A DNA stretch of 17,085 nucleotides from SZUA-442 sp035461905 (GTDB lineage: Bacteria; Actinomycetota; Acidimicrobiia; Spongiisociales; UBA5794), in contig DATHUV010000064.1 in the NCBI GenBank assembly GCA_035461905.1, forward strand, positions 1 through 17,085. The letters run 5' to 3'. Each line of letters opens with the position of its first letter. Within the stretch, counting starts at the first letter, position 1. Both the position numbers and the translations under genes were made by a program. The notes under the pieces are model-generated. The model saw only the letters and a list, made by a program, of their open reading frames with translations. It made no database searches and was not told the origin of the DNA. Shown here in pieces: positions 1-7,822 of this stretch.

Positions 1-254
1 TGTCCCTGCGCGGAGCGGTTGGCGTGGATACCCCCGACCCTCGCAGCGGCGACGATCACGAGATCGGGACGGGTGTCGGCGACGAAGCGCTCGGTCGCAT
101 CCTGGCGTCGTAGGTCCACCTGGGAGCTGGATGCGGTGACCAGATCACCGATGGGCTCGGCGGCAAGCCGTCGTACCACCGCGGATCCGACCATACCCGT
201 GTGCCCAGCGACCCACACGGTGGCACCCTTGAGGTCGTAGACAGTATCGGTCAT
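1..254 (-). CDS. fcl: GDP-L-fucose synthase, N-terminal part (gene cut by window start)
   Basis: The 84 visible N-terminal residues match GDP-L-fucose synthases (GDP-4-keto-6-deoxymannose 3,5-epimerase/4-reductase, short-chain dehydrogenase superfamily). A beta strand leads into the glycine-rich NADP-binding loop GHTGMVGSAVVRRL at about residues 17-30. It is followed by VDLRRQDATERF and then RPDLVIVAAARVGGIHANR, the family's hallmark segment after the Rossmann start. In this family the enzyme makes GDP-L-fucose from GDP-4-keto-6-deoxy-D-mannose in the cytoplasm, supplying fucose for surface glycans. The ATG at 252-254 is preceded by AGGGGGAG at good spacing. The catalytic Ser-Tyr-Lys region lies outside the window and cannot be checked. 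The gene is the last visible one of a run of glycan genes on the same strand, which supports the assignment. A related sugar-nucleotide epimerase/reductase is the main alternative. Confidence 0.85.
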   Translation of the reverse strand, partial: MTDTVYDLKGATVWVAGHTGMVGSAVVRRLAAEPIGDLVTASSSQVDLRRQDATERFVADTRPDLVIVAAARVGGIHANRSAQG

Positions 255-401
255 GGCACTCCCCCTGGTCAGCCGAGTCCTGGCTGCTCGCTGTCTCGGC
301 TCGAGATGGGACGTGAGTCTATCCGCAGCCCGACCCGACGGTCCGTGAGCGACGGATGGGCACCTCCGGGCGTGATGCGGGCCGCCGTCGAAGCGACCTC
401 C

Positions 402-1376
402 TCACACGAAGGTCGAGCCCTTGAGCGTCCGACGAGCATCGGGGGAGAGCTTTCGTTCCCAAACACGCCCGAGAACGAACACGGGATCTGTGACGAGAGC
501 CCGCGCCAGATGCGACACAGCCACTACCCAGCGGCGATTGGCGACATTGACCCCGGTCATCCGATAGTGCGCCCTCGAGTAGTCGGCAATCCAGATCCTC
601 GCCCTACGGAGGACCGGGCTGTGTCGCTCGGCATCAAGGAACTGGGTGTAGCCGAGAGGTTCCCTGCCTGCGACGAGCTCCTTCTGCCGGTAGTCGACGA
701 AGCGATGCACCGTTCGCCCCTTGTAGAACTTGGAGTGCACGTTGCTGCCCGGATGGAGCCTGTAGTAGGTCAGCGGCTCTGTGATCGCGATGACGGCACC
801 GTGTTCGGCCATGCGGCAGTGCAGGTCGACCTCCGCAGCGGACGAGAACGTCTCGTCGTATCCACCGACGAGATCGAGGACGCTGCGACGCATCAAACAC
901 GTGCCATCGAGCACCATCGTGATCTCGCCGTCACGCCGGAACCGCTCGAATGTGGCCATGTCAGGAGGTCCGGCTATCGACAGCCCCAGCTTCCTGCCCG
1001 TCTCCGACATGTGGATGGCGTTCGAGCCGACGACGACGACCTCCGGGTGCGTCGAGAGGAAGTCGACCTGGCGCTCGAAGCGGGTGGGCACCGCGACGTC
1101 GTCGGAGTCGATGCGGCCGATGAGATCGGCTCGTGCCTCCTTGAGACCGACGTTGATGGCGTGGGCGATTCCCTGATTCCTGTCGACGGTCACGACACGC
1201 ACCCTGGCATCCTGCGCGGCAAAGGAGCGGGCGATGTCGGCCGTAGCGTCAGTAGAGCCATCGTCGACGACGATCAGCTCGAGAGATTCCAGCGTCTGAT
1301 GGAGAATGCTCTGGATCGAGTCCCCGATGAACGCCGCCGTGTTGTACGCAGGCATGATGATCGATACCTGTGGCAT
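402..1376 (-). CDS. Glycosyltransferase family 2
   Basis: A 324-residue GT-A fold glycosyltransferase. The N-terminus VSIIMPAYNTAAFI and the VVDDGSTD motif (Asp38, Asp39) form the nucleotide-sugar site. RIDSDD at residues 88-93 is the metal-binding DxD motif. GGYDETF followed by AEVDLHCRM, near residue 180, corresponds to the acceptor/catalytic-base region. No membrane segment is visible, so it should act at the cytoplasmic face of the membrane, adding one sugar to a growing lipid-linked or nascent glycan. Donor and acceptor cannot be read from sequence; GDP-fucose is possible given the adjacent fcl gene but is only a guess. The ATG at 1376 has AAGGA six bases upstream. It lies 69 bp after the flippase gene and 147 bp before fcl, consistent with one transcription unit. 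Confidence 0.9.
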   Translation of the reverse strand: MPQVSIIMPAYNTAAFIGDSIQSILHQTLESLELIVVDDGSTDATADIARSFAAQDARVRVVTVDRNQGIAHAINVGLKEARADLIGRIDSDDVAVPTRFERQVDFLSTHPEVVVVGSNAIHMSETGRKLGLSIAGPPDMATFERFRRDGEITMVLDGTCLMRRSVLDLVGGYDETFSSAAEVDLHCRMAEHGAVIAITEPLTYYRLHPGSNVHSKFYKGRTVHRFVDYRQKELVAGREPLGYTQFLDAERHSPVLRRARIWIADYSRAHYRMTGVNVANRRWVVAVSHLARALVTDPVFVLGRVWERKLSPDARRTLKGSTFV

Positions 1377-1445
1377 ACCTATTCCTTCGGCACGATCCGA
1401 TCTGACTGTAGCCCGTGCATCGGGACACTCATCTTCGTCGGTCCC

Positions 1446-2789
1446 TCAGGGTCGGGCGCCGTCACTGCTGCGGTCTGTGGACAAACCGCCATCCTCAGCA
1501 CCGCTGGAGAGCTCGTCGTCGTGTCCGCCGTACACCGAGCGCAGCACCCGACGTTGGAGAACGAGCCGGCTGGAAGCCTCGACGATCAGGGCGACGGGGC
1601 GGGCGAAGGGTCCGATGAATGCCGCCGAGAACCCGATGAGTATCTGCAGGGGGTTCGCGATGAACGCGATCACGGCCAGTTGTCGTTCCTTGCGGGCTCC
1701 AAGCAGCTCCGCTGTCTGGATGAAGAGCGGAGCCAGGAAGAGGGTCGCGACGATCGACACCGCTGCAAGACCCGGAACGACATATGCCGATGGCACGAGA
1801 TACGCCATCGGGTTGAGCACCCAGTCGACGGACGCAACTGCGAAGTACGCGCCGCCCGCGATCCCGATGATCACGACGAAGACGCGCAGCGTGTGGCGAG
1901 CGGTTGCCCGGTCGAGATCCATTGCGGCGCGCATCGACCGCGGTGCGAGGACTGCTGCGAGTCCTGTTGCGAGGACGAGGACGGGTTGGGCGACCACCCG
2001 CGCGGATTCCGCGTATCCGGCGTCCTCGGGTCCCGACAGGGCGTAGATGATCGCCATGACCGCGAATCCGGCAAGTGGCGGGGCGATTGCATGCACAACG
2101 AGCCACCGACCCTTCGAGGCGAGGGAGCGGAAGTGCAGGATGTCTGGCGCTGCTTCCCTGATGCGAGACTTCGAGATGATCCACGCCGCAGTGAGGGAAA
2201 TGCCGTTTGCGATGCACAGGGCACCGAATGGCACCCACGCGATGGGGAGGTCGAGGAGGATCCCCGAAACGAGCGACACCGCGACAGTCGTGAACTGGAT
2301 TACCGAGACGGCGACGGCGCTCCACGACTCCGCCGCGATGTGGAAGAGCGCCCGCGCATGGTCCTGCATGGGTGACAGCGCCATCGCGAGCGCCGACGTC
2401 GCAAGCAGTGCGTTGTTGACCTCAGGCGTCGCGTAGCCCGACGTCACGAAGAACGCCGCGACAGCCGCAAGGGAGCCGATGGCAGCTGGTCCGATACCCA
2501 GGACAAGGCTCTCACGAAAGACGGCAAGGCGCCTCTCGACCGGATACGACACCGCCTGCACCTCGGCGGGTGTGTAGATGAGGTATCGGGGGATGACACC
2601 GCCGAGGATGAAGGCGGCGAAGTACACCGCGTACACGCCGCGATTGACGTCATCGAACAGGTTCACGGCGGTGAGGCCGACGGCGAAGTTCGCGAACGCG
2701 GCGAACGCGCTGTCGATGACACCCGCAGGGAGGCGCTTCCGGTAGCTCGGCTCGGCCGGTTCGATGGGATGCTGCCCCAGATCGCTCAT
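1446..2789 (-). CDS. Polysaccharide flippase-like multi-pass membrane protein (Wzx/MOP type)
   Basis: A 447-residue hydrophobic protein with roughly 11-12 predicted membrane helices, beginning near residue 20 after a short polar N-terminus and ending in a charged Ser/Asp-rich cytoplasmic tail. Size, helix pattern and a position between two glycosyltransferase genes fit the oligosaccharide flippase group of the MOP superfamily, which moves lipid-linked glycan units across the cytoplasmic membrane. No diagnostic motif fixes the substrate. The frame is open upstream to 3002, but that extension has no membrane character and overlaps the end of the GT4 gene. The ATG at 2789 is preceded by GGGGAGGGTGG about eight bases away and starts MSDLGQHPIEP, so this start was chosen. 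Another polytopic exopolysaccharide transporter or polymerase is possible, because the sequence itself is divergent. Confidence 0.72.
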   Translation of the reverse strand: MSDLGQHPIEPAEPSYRKRLPAGVIDSAFAAFANFAVGLTAVNLFDDVNRGVYAVYFAAFILGGVIPRYLIYTPAEVQAVSYPVERRLAVFRESLVLGIGPAAIGSLAAVAAFFVTSGYATPEVNNALLATSALAMALSPMQDHARALFHIAAESWSAVAVSVIQFTTVAVSLVSGILLDLPIAWVPFGALCIANGISLTAAWIISKSRIREAAPDILHFRSLASKGRWLVVHAIAPPLAGFAVMAIIYALSGPEDAGYAESARVVAQPVLVLATGLAAVLAPRSMRAAMDLDRATARHTLRVFVVIIGIAGGAYFAVASVDWVLNPMAYLVPSAYVVPGLAAVSIVATLFLAPLFIQTAELLGARKERQLAVIAFIANPLQILIGFSAAFIGPFARPVALIVEASSRLVLQRRVLRSVYGGHDDELSSGAEDGGLSTDRSSDGARP

Positions 2790-2865
2790 TCGGTGTCCAC
2801 CCTCCCCGGAGCGAGCCCTGACAGGTAACCGGCTCGGGGCACGGTGTCGCAGTACCGAGCCGGGG

Positions 2866-4092
2866 TCATGGCCCAACCGCCCGAACGATTGCGTCTTCGA
2901 GCACGGCGTCGGCAGCATGCCTGTCGACCAATGCGGATCTCCCAACGCGATCCTTCGAATCGCTTCTCCTGAACTGGGACTCGATCCCAGCGCCCATCGC
3001 ACTGATCGTTTCCTCCAACGTGGACGGCGCGACGATGGTCACCCTGTCGGGATCCGTCGCCTGGCTGGCGATGCCTGCAGCTCCGCCGTGACCGAGCACG
3101 ACGATCGGTGTGCCGAGGATCATCGCTTCGGCCAGGGCAAGGCCTCCCTCCTCGCGGAGGCCCGTGAACAGGGCGACCCGTGCATCACGAATGATCCCGA
3201 GCGCGGTGTCGTGCGGCACACGACCGGTGAACGTGATGCGGGAACTCACGCCAACGGTCTCGGCGAGCTCCTTCATCCGGGCCAACTCGGGTCCGTCCCC
3301 GACCATGACCATCTCGATGTCGGCCGACGTCTCCATCAGGGCGCGGAGCGCGAGTTCGGGGCCCTTCCGTGAGTCCATCGGGGAGACCCATGCGACATAT
3401 GGATCCGACGCTGCGCGCTGGGCTGGAAGCGTCTCATCCGTGATGTCATGGAACAGGGCATGGTTGAGAACGACCGTGGAATCGCGAAGCTCTCCGGGGA
3501 GTCTGCGAACCGTTTCGGCGTTCTGTGCGATGCGGACCGTCGCGGCCCGCCATGTGTGTCGTGTCCGTGGGAGCAGCGACATCAACCGCACGGAGAGGAG
3601 GTCAACTATCTCGACCACGACACCCCTCCAGCCGAGGAGAGGCCACAACCGTCTCGGCGTCGCGACCGCGCCCCCGACTGGCCCCCACACCGAGGGAATG
3701 CCGAGCGTCGTGGCCACGGAGGGGAGCCAGAAGGCAGACAGGGTTGCATGCCAAGCCAGATCGAACCGGTCGACGCGGTCGGCCGTGCCGAAGGACCTGG
3801 ACACGCGGCGTTGCCACATGAGGTAAATGAGGAACTCGCCGACACGGGTGCGCTTGAGCAGGGGGGCGAGACGAGGTTCCCCGATGGTCACGGATTCAAC
3901 TCGTCGGTCCGGGTGCTCTGCGTTCCAGCGATGAATGGCCTCGGCTGATTCGGGTGCCGTGACCACCGTGCAACGACCGAACGCCTGGAGCGCCATGAGC
4001 ATCCCCCAGCCGGCGCCCCGCTCGGAGCCACGACCGGGCACACACAGGTAGTTGATCACGAGGATCTGGAGTGGTTCTCTGCTATCGGCCAT
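2866..4092 (-). CDS. Glycosyltransferase family 4 (GT-B fold)
   Basis: A 408-residue GT-B glycosyltransferase. The N-terminal domain opens with ILVINYLCVPG and a glycine-rich acceptor loop RGSERGAGWG (residues 21-30). It also has WGPVGGA near residue 136, seen in a subset of exopolysaccharide GT4 enzymes. The C-terminal nucleotide-sugar domain shows MDSRKGPELALRAL (239-252), VGDGPEL (264-270) and the ExxxxxxxE signature, with Glu314 and Glu322 in REEGGLALAEAMILGTP. This is a retaining enzyme class that transfers a sugar from a nucleotide donor on the cytoplasmic side. Donor and acceptor are unknown. The ATG at 4092 has only a weak GAAG upstream, but the following sequence is a normal family N-terminus. 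It lies 76 bp before the flippase gene, in a run of glycan genes. Confidence 0.9.
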   Translation of the reverse strand: MADSREPLQILVINYLCVPGRGSERGAGWGMLMALQAFGRCTVVTAPESAEAIHRWNAEHPDRRVESVTIGEPRLAPLLKRTRVGEFLIYLMWQRRVSRSFGTADRVDRFDLAWHATLSAFWLPSVATTLGIPSVWGPVGGAVATPRRLWPLLGWRGVVVEIVDLLSVRLMSLLPRTRHTWRAATVRIAQNAETVRRLPGELRDSTVVLNHALFHDITDETLPAQRAASDPYVAWVSPMDSRKGPELALRALMETSADIEMVMVGDGPELARMKELAETVGVSSRITFTGRVPHDTALGIIRDARVALFTGLREEGGLALAEAMILGTPIVVLGHGGAAGIASQATDPDRVTIVAPSTLEETISAMGAGIESQFRRSDSKDRVGRSALVDRHAADAVLEDAIVRAVGP

Positions 4093-4203
4093 TGGCGTTC
4101 TTCACTCGTCGTCGTGTCGTGGCCGGTCGGGGTCCGGACCATCGATGCCCAGCTCTACTCCGAGGGAGCCCGTCCATCGACTTCACTGAGATTCCCAGCG
4201 CCG

Positions 4204-4228
4204 CTTCGACTAGGTGCAGTCGATGAAG
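4204..4228 (-). terminator. Hairpin after helix lipoprotein gene, possible weak terminator
   Basis: The 167-bp gap 4093-4259 contains the inverted repeat TCGACT (4206-4211) / AGTCGA (4218-4223) with a six-base loop. Pairing extends outward as CTT/AAG across a two-base bulge. It lies about 32 bases after the stop codon of the helix lipoprotein gene on the minus strand. No T-run follows, so it may be an attenuator or a U-less hairpin rather than a full terminator. The rest of the gap shows nothing recognisable. Confidence 0.3.
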
Positions 4229-4259
4229 GGAAACGGTAGCACCGGCGACGGGTCGGGCA

Positions 4260-5110
4260 TCAGCGGCTGTAGGAGCCCGAGGTGTCGTTCCCCTTGCCCT
4301 GCCAGGCACTCCACCCCAAACGCACGCTGTTGTCCCAGGCCCAGCCTTCGACGTCGCTGTACGAGTTCCCCAAGAACGTGTTGTTGGCAGAGAAGATGGA
4401 GTTGTCCCCGATGTCCTGGACCGCCCCGGACTTGCCGCCGGACACGACGTTGTCACGAACCGTGACATTCCTCACGATCCTCGGGCCAAGACTCCCGGAT
4501 CCTCGATCCTGTTGGATCAAGGTGATGCCGTTCGCATTCCCTTCGACGATATTGCCGTGGACCTCGGTGTCACTGGATGCAGCGACCAGGATGCCTGCCC
4601 CCCACAGCCACACACCGGAGTCGTGACCGTTACCGCGGACCGTGTTGTTCCTAATGACTGCGCTGTAGCTGATCTCGTGGAAGATGCCGGGTCCCACGTT
4701 CCCGGTCACGACGTTGTCCTCGTACAGGGTGTCGTCGTTGTCGATGTCGGTCCAGAGACCGGGACCGTTGTTGTCGCGGACCACATTTCGCCGCACGACG
4801 AGACCTGTCGTCTCCTTGAACTTGGCTCCGCCGGCCTCCCAGCCCCAACGGAAGCCCGCAAGGTTGTTGGAGGCGATCTCACTGTCCTCGACCAGGCCGC
4901 CGTCCCCACCGGATGCGGCGATTCCGAGCTGCCCGTTGTGGTGGACGAACAGCCTCCTGAGGACGGTGTCATCGCCCATCCGCACACCGGCGCCGTGGTT
5001 GAGCCGAAGCTCGACGTCCTCGACCAGCCAACCCCGACCATGGGGTCCTCCACCCCTCCGCTCGGACTGGATGGCACCGAACTGTGCGGGAACGGCGTAC
5101 TTCTCGATGA
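4260..5110 (-). repeat. Helix-coding segment duplicated from/with 5840-6690
   Basis: The 3' part of this lipoprotein gene and the 3' part of the next upstream gene encode collinear, closely similar helix coils and the same C-terminal ending (GGKSGAVQD, DNSIFS, GWAW, GNDT). DNA identity is visible locally: 4660-4688 and 6237-6265 are identical over 29 bases. This is a tandem paralogous duplication in direct orientation with about 1.58 kb between copies. The outer limits given are approximate. Confidence 0.75.
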
Positions 5111-5786
5111 CGAGATCGCGAATCGTGATGTCGGACGCCTCACCGAAGAAGGCATGCGTGGCGAGGCTCAACTCGACACGGCGGCTTGTGGGGTCATCTG
5201 CAACCAGGATGCGATCCCCATCCCAGAACCAGGAACCGGGACCGAGATCCCCGCGCGCTGTCACCTGCCAGAGCATCACATCGTCCATGTAGACGTCCTG
5301 GCTCAGTCGGCACCCTTCGTACCCGGAGATGCATTCACCGTGCTCGAAGGCGGTTTTCGAGATCCCGTCAAATCGCCACACACCCGGACCGTCCTCCGTC
5401 CAGGAGTCGAGCTCGATGGCACCATTCATCACGGCCCCGGGGCGACCCTCGAAGGTCATCCCATCCCTCGGCTCGATCTCTTGCAGTCGATGCACTCCGG
5501 GCCCGATGATGAACTCGGAACCCTCAGGTGCCGCATCGACGATCGATGCGAAGTCGTCCCCCAGCGCAAGGAGGATGACATCGTCGACTTCCTCGGGCAT
5601 TGTCGTCGAGGTGGAGGAGACCGTCGTACTCGGGATGCTGGTGGGTTCAGGTAGCGAAGGCGGTGACGGAAGTTCGTCCGCGGACGGCGAACACGCAACC
5701 AGCCCAACACCCATGAACCCGGCGATGAGTGACAGCGCCATCGATCGACGCGACCTCGACACGGATTCCACCAGCATCCCGAACAC
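4260..5786 (-). CDS. Right-handed parallel beta-helix lipoprotein
   Basis: About 508 residues. A short basic N-terminus and hydrophobic segment end in lipobox LVAC (Cys32), followed by a Pro/Ser/Thr-rich linker to about residue 66. This predicts a lipoprotein on the outer face of the membrane. A CxxxxxxC pair (Cys152/Cys159) and a segment with DDVMLWQ and SWFWDGDRILVADDP resemble the pre-helix part of secreted carbohydrate-active beta-helix proteins. Helix coils from about residue 210 to 480 show Asn-rich rungs such as RRNVVRDNNGPGLWTDIDN and FHEISYSAVIRNNT. The C-terminus is strongly similar to that of the upstream gene. The start is uncertain: GTG at 5786 has GAAGG nine bases upstream, GTG at 5795 is too close to it, and ATG at 5777 is too far. 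Helix proteins of this kind include polysaccharide lyases, epimerases and glycan-binding proteins, and no catalytic residues can be assigned. Context suggests a role on surface glycan. Confidence 0.85.
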   Translation of the reverse strand: MFGMLVESVSRSRRSMALSLIAGFMGVGLVACSPSADELPSPPSLPEPTSIPSTTVSSTSTTMPEEVDDVILLALGDDFASIVDAAPEGSEFIIGPGVHRLQEIEPRDGMTFEGRPGAVMNGAIELDSWTEDGPGVWRFDGISKTAFEHGECISGYEGCRLSQDVYMDDVMLWQVTARGDLGPGSWFWDGDRILVADDPTSRRVELSLATHAFFGEASDITIRDLVIEKYAVPAQFGAIQSERRGGGPHGRGWLVEDVELRLNHGAGVRMGDDTVLRRLFVHHNGQLGIAASGGDGGLVEDSEIASNNLAGFRWGWEAGGAKFKETTGLVVRRNVVRDNNGPGLWTDIDNDDTLYEDNVVTGNVGPGIFHEISYSAVIRNNTVRGNGHDSGVWLWGAGILVAASSDTEVHGNIVEGNANGITLIQQDRGSGSLGPRIVRNVTVRDNVVSGGKSGAVQDIGDNSIFSANNTFLGNSYSDVEGWAWDNSVRLGWSAWQGKGNDTSGSYSR

Positions 5787-5839
5787 GCACCACACCCTTC
5801 AGCCGGAACCTCGAAGGTAGTACGACCCTGAGGATCCAG

Positions 5840-6690
5840 CTACCGGACGTAGTTGCCGTTCGTGTCGTTCCCCGTTGCCTGCCAAGCACTCCAGCCCAGT
5901 TGGGTGTTGCCGTTCCAGGCCCAGCCGACGTTGCCCTTGTAGGTGTTGCCACGGAAGGAGTTGGTGGAGAAGATCGAGTTGTCGCCATTGTCCTGGACCG
6001 CACCCGACTTCCCGCCTGTCACGGTGTTGTTGTAGACGTTGACGTTCTTCACGATCCACGGTCCGCGGTTCCCGGAACCACGACTCTGCTGGATGAGCGA
6101 GATGCCATTGAAGTTGCCCTCGAGTGTGTTGCCGTATACCTCGATGTTGCCGGACGCCGCGATCTGAATGCCGGCACCCCACAGCCACGCAGCGTGCGAG
6201 AACCCGTTGCCGCGAATCGTGTTGTTCCTGATGACCGCGCTGTAGCTGATCTCGTGGAAGATGCCCGATGTCGCGTTGTGCTCGACGAGGTTGCCCTCAT
6301 AAAGGGTGTTGTTGTTGTCGTGGTCGCTCCACAAACCCGGCCCATTGTTGTGGTGGGCATGGTTGTTCCGGACGATCAGGCCCTCGGTGTCCCAGAACTT
6401 CGTCCCACCGGCAGACCACAGACCGTCGTGCTGACCGAGCCAGTTGTTGTAGGCGATCTCGTTGCCCTCGAGGACGGTTCCGATGGTTCCACGAACGGCG
6501 ACGCCGAGGTGATGATTGTGATGGATGTAGTTGTCGCGGATGACGTTGTCGCGTGGTACGTCTGCGGGGTTGCTACGCGTCCACGCATCGTCGCGCACGG
6601 CCACACCCTCACCACGAGTGTGGTGGATGTCGTTGTTCGCGACGATCCAGCGCGACCCGGACACATAGACCGCGCCGAAGTGCAGAGGAG
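5840..6690 (-). repeat. Helix-coding segment paralogous to 4260-5110
   Basis: This is the second copy of the tandem helix duplication. It encodes the rungs from about FWDTEGLIVRNN to the C-terminus, aligning without large gaps to the lipoprotein paralogue. Limits are approximate because similarity fades gradually upstream. Confidence 0.75.
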
Positions 6691-7813
6691 CTGCGTAGTT
6701 GGCGATCTCGAGTCCGCGGATGACGACATCAGACGCCGACCCATGGAACGCGAACTGGGCCGAGTCACCGCCGTCGAGCTTTGCGCCCGCAGCCCCCAGG
6801 AACACCTGTCCGTCCTTGGGTTGGATGGACTGGCGGTAGTGGGTGCCGTGGATCATGAATACGGTTCGAGCCGGATTGTCACGTGCGATTCGGGCGATGT
6901 CGTCACCGGGATACACGTTGATATCGACGGTGAACTTCGTGAGGTCGACTCCCTTGTCCTGTGCGTACGTCGGCACTCCGGTCGTAGGAATCGCATGCTT
7001 GAAGGAACCGACGTTGAACGACACGTCTGCCACCCCGGGTGCGTTGACGTGTCGAAGGTACACGTTGCCGTTCGAGGGCCGATAGACACCAACGGTGTCG
7101 CGACCATCACCGTTCCAGTCACCAGCGAACACGACATCCCCGGGATCCCCGAATACGAACTCCGTAGAAGCCTTGTTGCTGGAGGAATCGTTCGTGAAGT
7201 AGACGCGTCCCGTGGACTTTCTGTGGAGGCCCACCGTGTCGACACCGTCCCCGTCAAAATCCCCGACGAACGGCAGATCTCCGGGATTGCCAAAGGTGAA
7301 GAAGTACTCGGCGACGCCTCCACCGAGCGTGTTGGTGATGTAGAAGCGCTGATCCGAGGGACGGTAGATCGAAACCGTGTCACAGCCGTCACCGTTGAAG
7401 TCGCCCGCGATCGGAATGTCGCCGGGGCTACCGAAGTAGTACTGCGTGTCAGCGTTCCCCTCGATGTTCGAGTTTCTCAGGTACATCAGGCCGGTGGACC
7501 GGCGGTACATCGCAGGTGTGGTCTCCCCGTCGCAGTTCCAGTCACCCATGAGCGGCTCGTCGCCGGGGTTCCCGAAGTACATGCGGTGCACACCTGAGCC
7601 GGGGTCGGCCTCGGAGTAGAGCGTGAAGCGGGCGCCGGAATCGACGAATGCGACCGAGTCGCAGTCGGGTCCGACGCACGGCTCAGCAGCTCGAGCGGGC
7701 TGCGCCTGGATGATGGCGAAGACGCTCATCAGGCCGATCAGTGCAATGGCGAGGGCTACTGCCCTCCCAATACGCGTTCGTGGGTGATACTGGTGCAGGA
7801 GTGGTGAAGTCAT
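5840..7813 (-). CDS. Secreted beta-helix protein with N-terminal FG-GAP-like repeats
   Basis: A 657-residue exported protein. The Sec-type signal peptide has a basic start, a hydrophobic core at about 17-36 and probable cleavage after ARA at residue 42. Residues about 80-268 hold four repeats of roughly 47-50 residues built on FGxPGDxPxxGDxNGDGxDTVGxYRPS, with acidic DxNxDG-type loops that suggest calcium binding. Cys94 and Cys144 sit at the same repeat positions as in the protease upstream. A linker (about 270-345) leads into a right-handed beta-helix (about 350-657) with Asn/His-rich rungs, including HHNHH at 431-435 and WSDHDNN at 495-501, and a C-terminus paralogous to the helix lipoprotein downstream. 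It likely binds or modifies an extracellular glycan; no enzymatic class can be named. ATG at 7822 is an alternative start, and neither start has a strong ribosome binding site. It lies 53 bp before the lipoprotein gene, so the two are probably cotranscribed. Confidence 0.85.
   Translation of the reverse strand: MTSPLLHQYHPRTRIGRAVALAIALIGLMSVFAIIQAQPARAAEPCVGPDCDSVAFVDSGARFTLYSEADPGSGVHRMYFGNPGDEPLMGDWNCDGETTPAMYRRSTGLMYLRNSNIEGNADTQYYFGSPGDIPIAGDFNGDGCDTVSIYRPSDQRFYITNTLGGGVAEYFFTFGNPGDLPFVGDFDGDGVDTVGLHRKSTGRVYFTNDSSSNKASTEFVFGDPGDVVFAGDWNGDGRDTVGVYRPSNGNVYLRHVNAPGVADVSFNVGSFKHAIPTTGVPTYAQDKGVDLTKFTVDINVYPGDDIARIARDNPARTVFMIHGTHYRQSIQPKDGQVFLGAAGAKLDGGDSAQFAFHGSASDVVIRGLEIANYAAPLHFGAVYVSGSRWIVANNDIHHTRGEGVAVRDDAWTRSNPADVPRDNVIRDNYIHHNHHLGVAVRGTIGTVLEGNEIAYNNWLGQHDGLWSAGGTKFWDTEGLIVRNNHAHHNNGPGLWSDHDNNNTLYEGNLVEHNATSGIFHEISYSAVIRNNTIRGNGFSHAAWLWGAGIQIAASGNIEVYGNTLEGNFNGISLIQQSRGSGNRGPWIVKNVNVYNNTVTGGKSGAVQDNGDNSIFSTNSFRGNTYKGNVGWAWNGNTQLGWSAWQATGNDTNGNYVR
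7010..7576 (-). repeat. Four FG-GAP-like protein repeats (N-terminal copy)
   Basis: Four successive units contain GDWNCDG, GDFNGDGCDT, GDFDGDGVDTVGLHRKSTG and GDWNGDGRDTVGVYRPS. They match, in the same order, the four units at the C-terminus of the protease encoded at 8459-9085. In related proteins such units form beta-propeller-like or calcium-stabilised folds; the fold here is inferred. Confidence 0.85.
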
Positions 7814-7822
7814 GTCTCTCAT

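Noticed and set aside
201..2375. 724-codon plus-strand open frame
   Set aside because: It runs antisense through the GT2 and flippase genes, whose products have clear motifs and membrane helices. Its product is highly charged with no domain. It is a by-product of high GC.
2790..3002. 71-codon N-terminal extension of the flippase frame
   Set aside because: It overlaps the GT4 coding end, is polar and unstructured, and the internal ATG at 2789 has a strong ribosome binding site.
4512..5654. 380-codon plus-strand open frame
   Set aside because: It is antisense to the helix lipoprotein and shows no recognisable protein features.
5729..7597. 622-codon plus-strand open frame
   Set aside because: It is antisense to both helix genes. 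The Val/Asp-rich product mirrors the repeated helix codons and has no ribosome binding site or fold.
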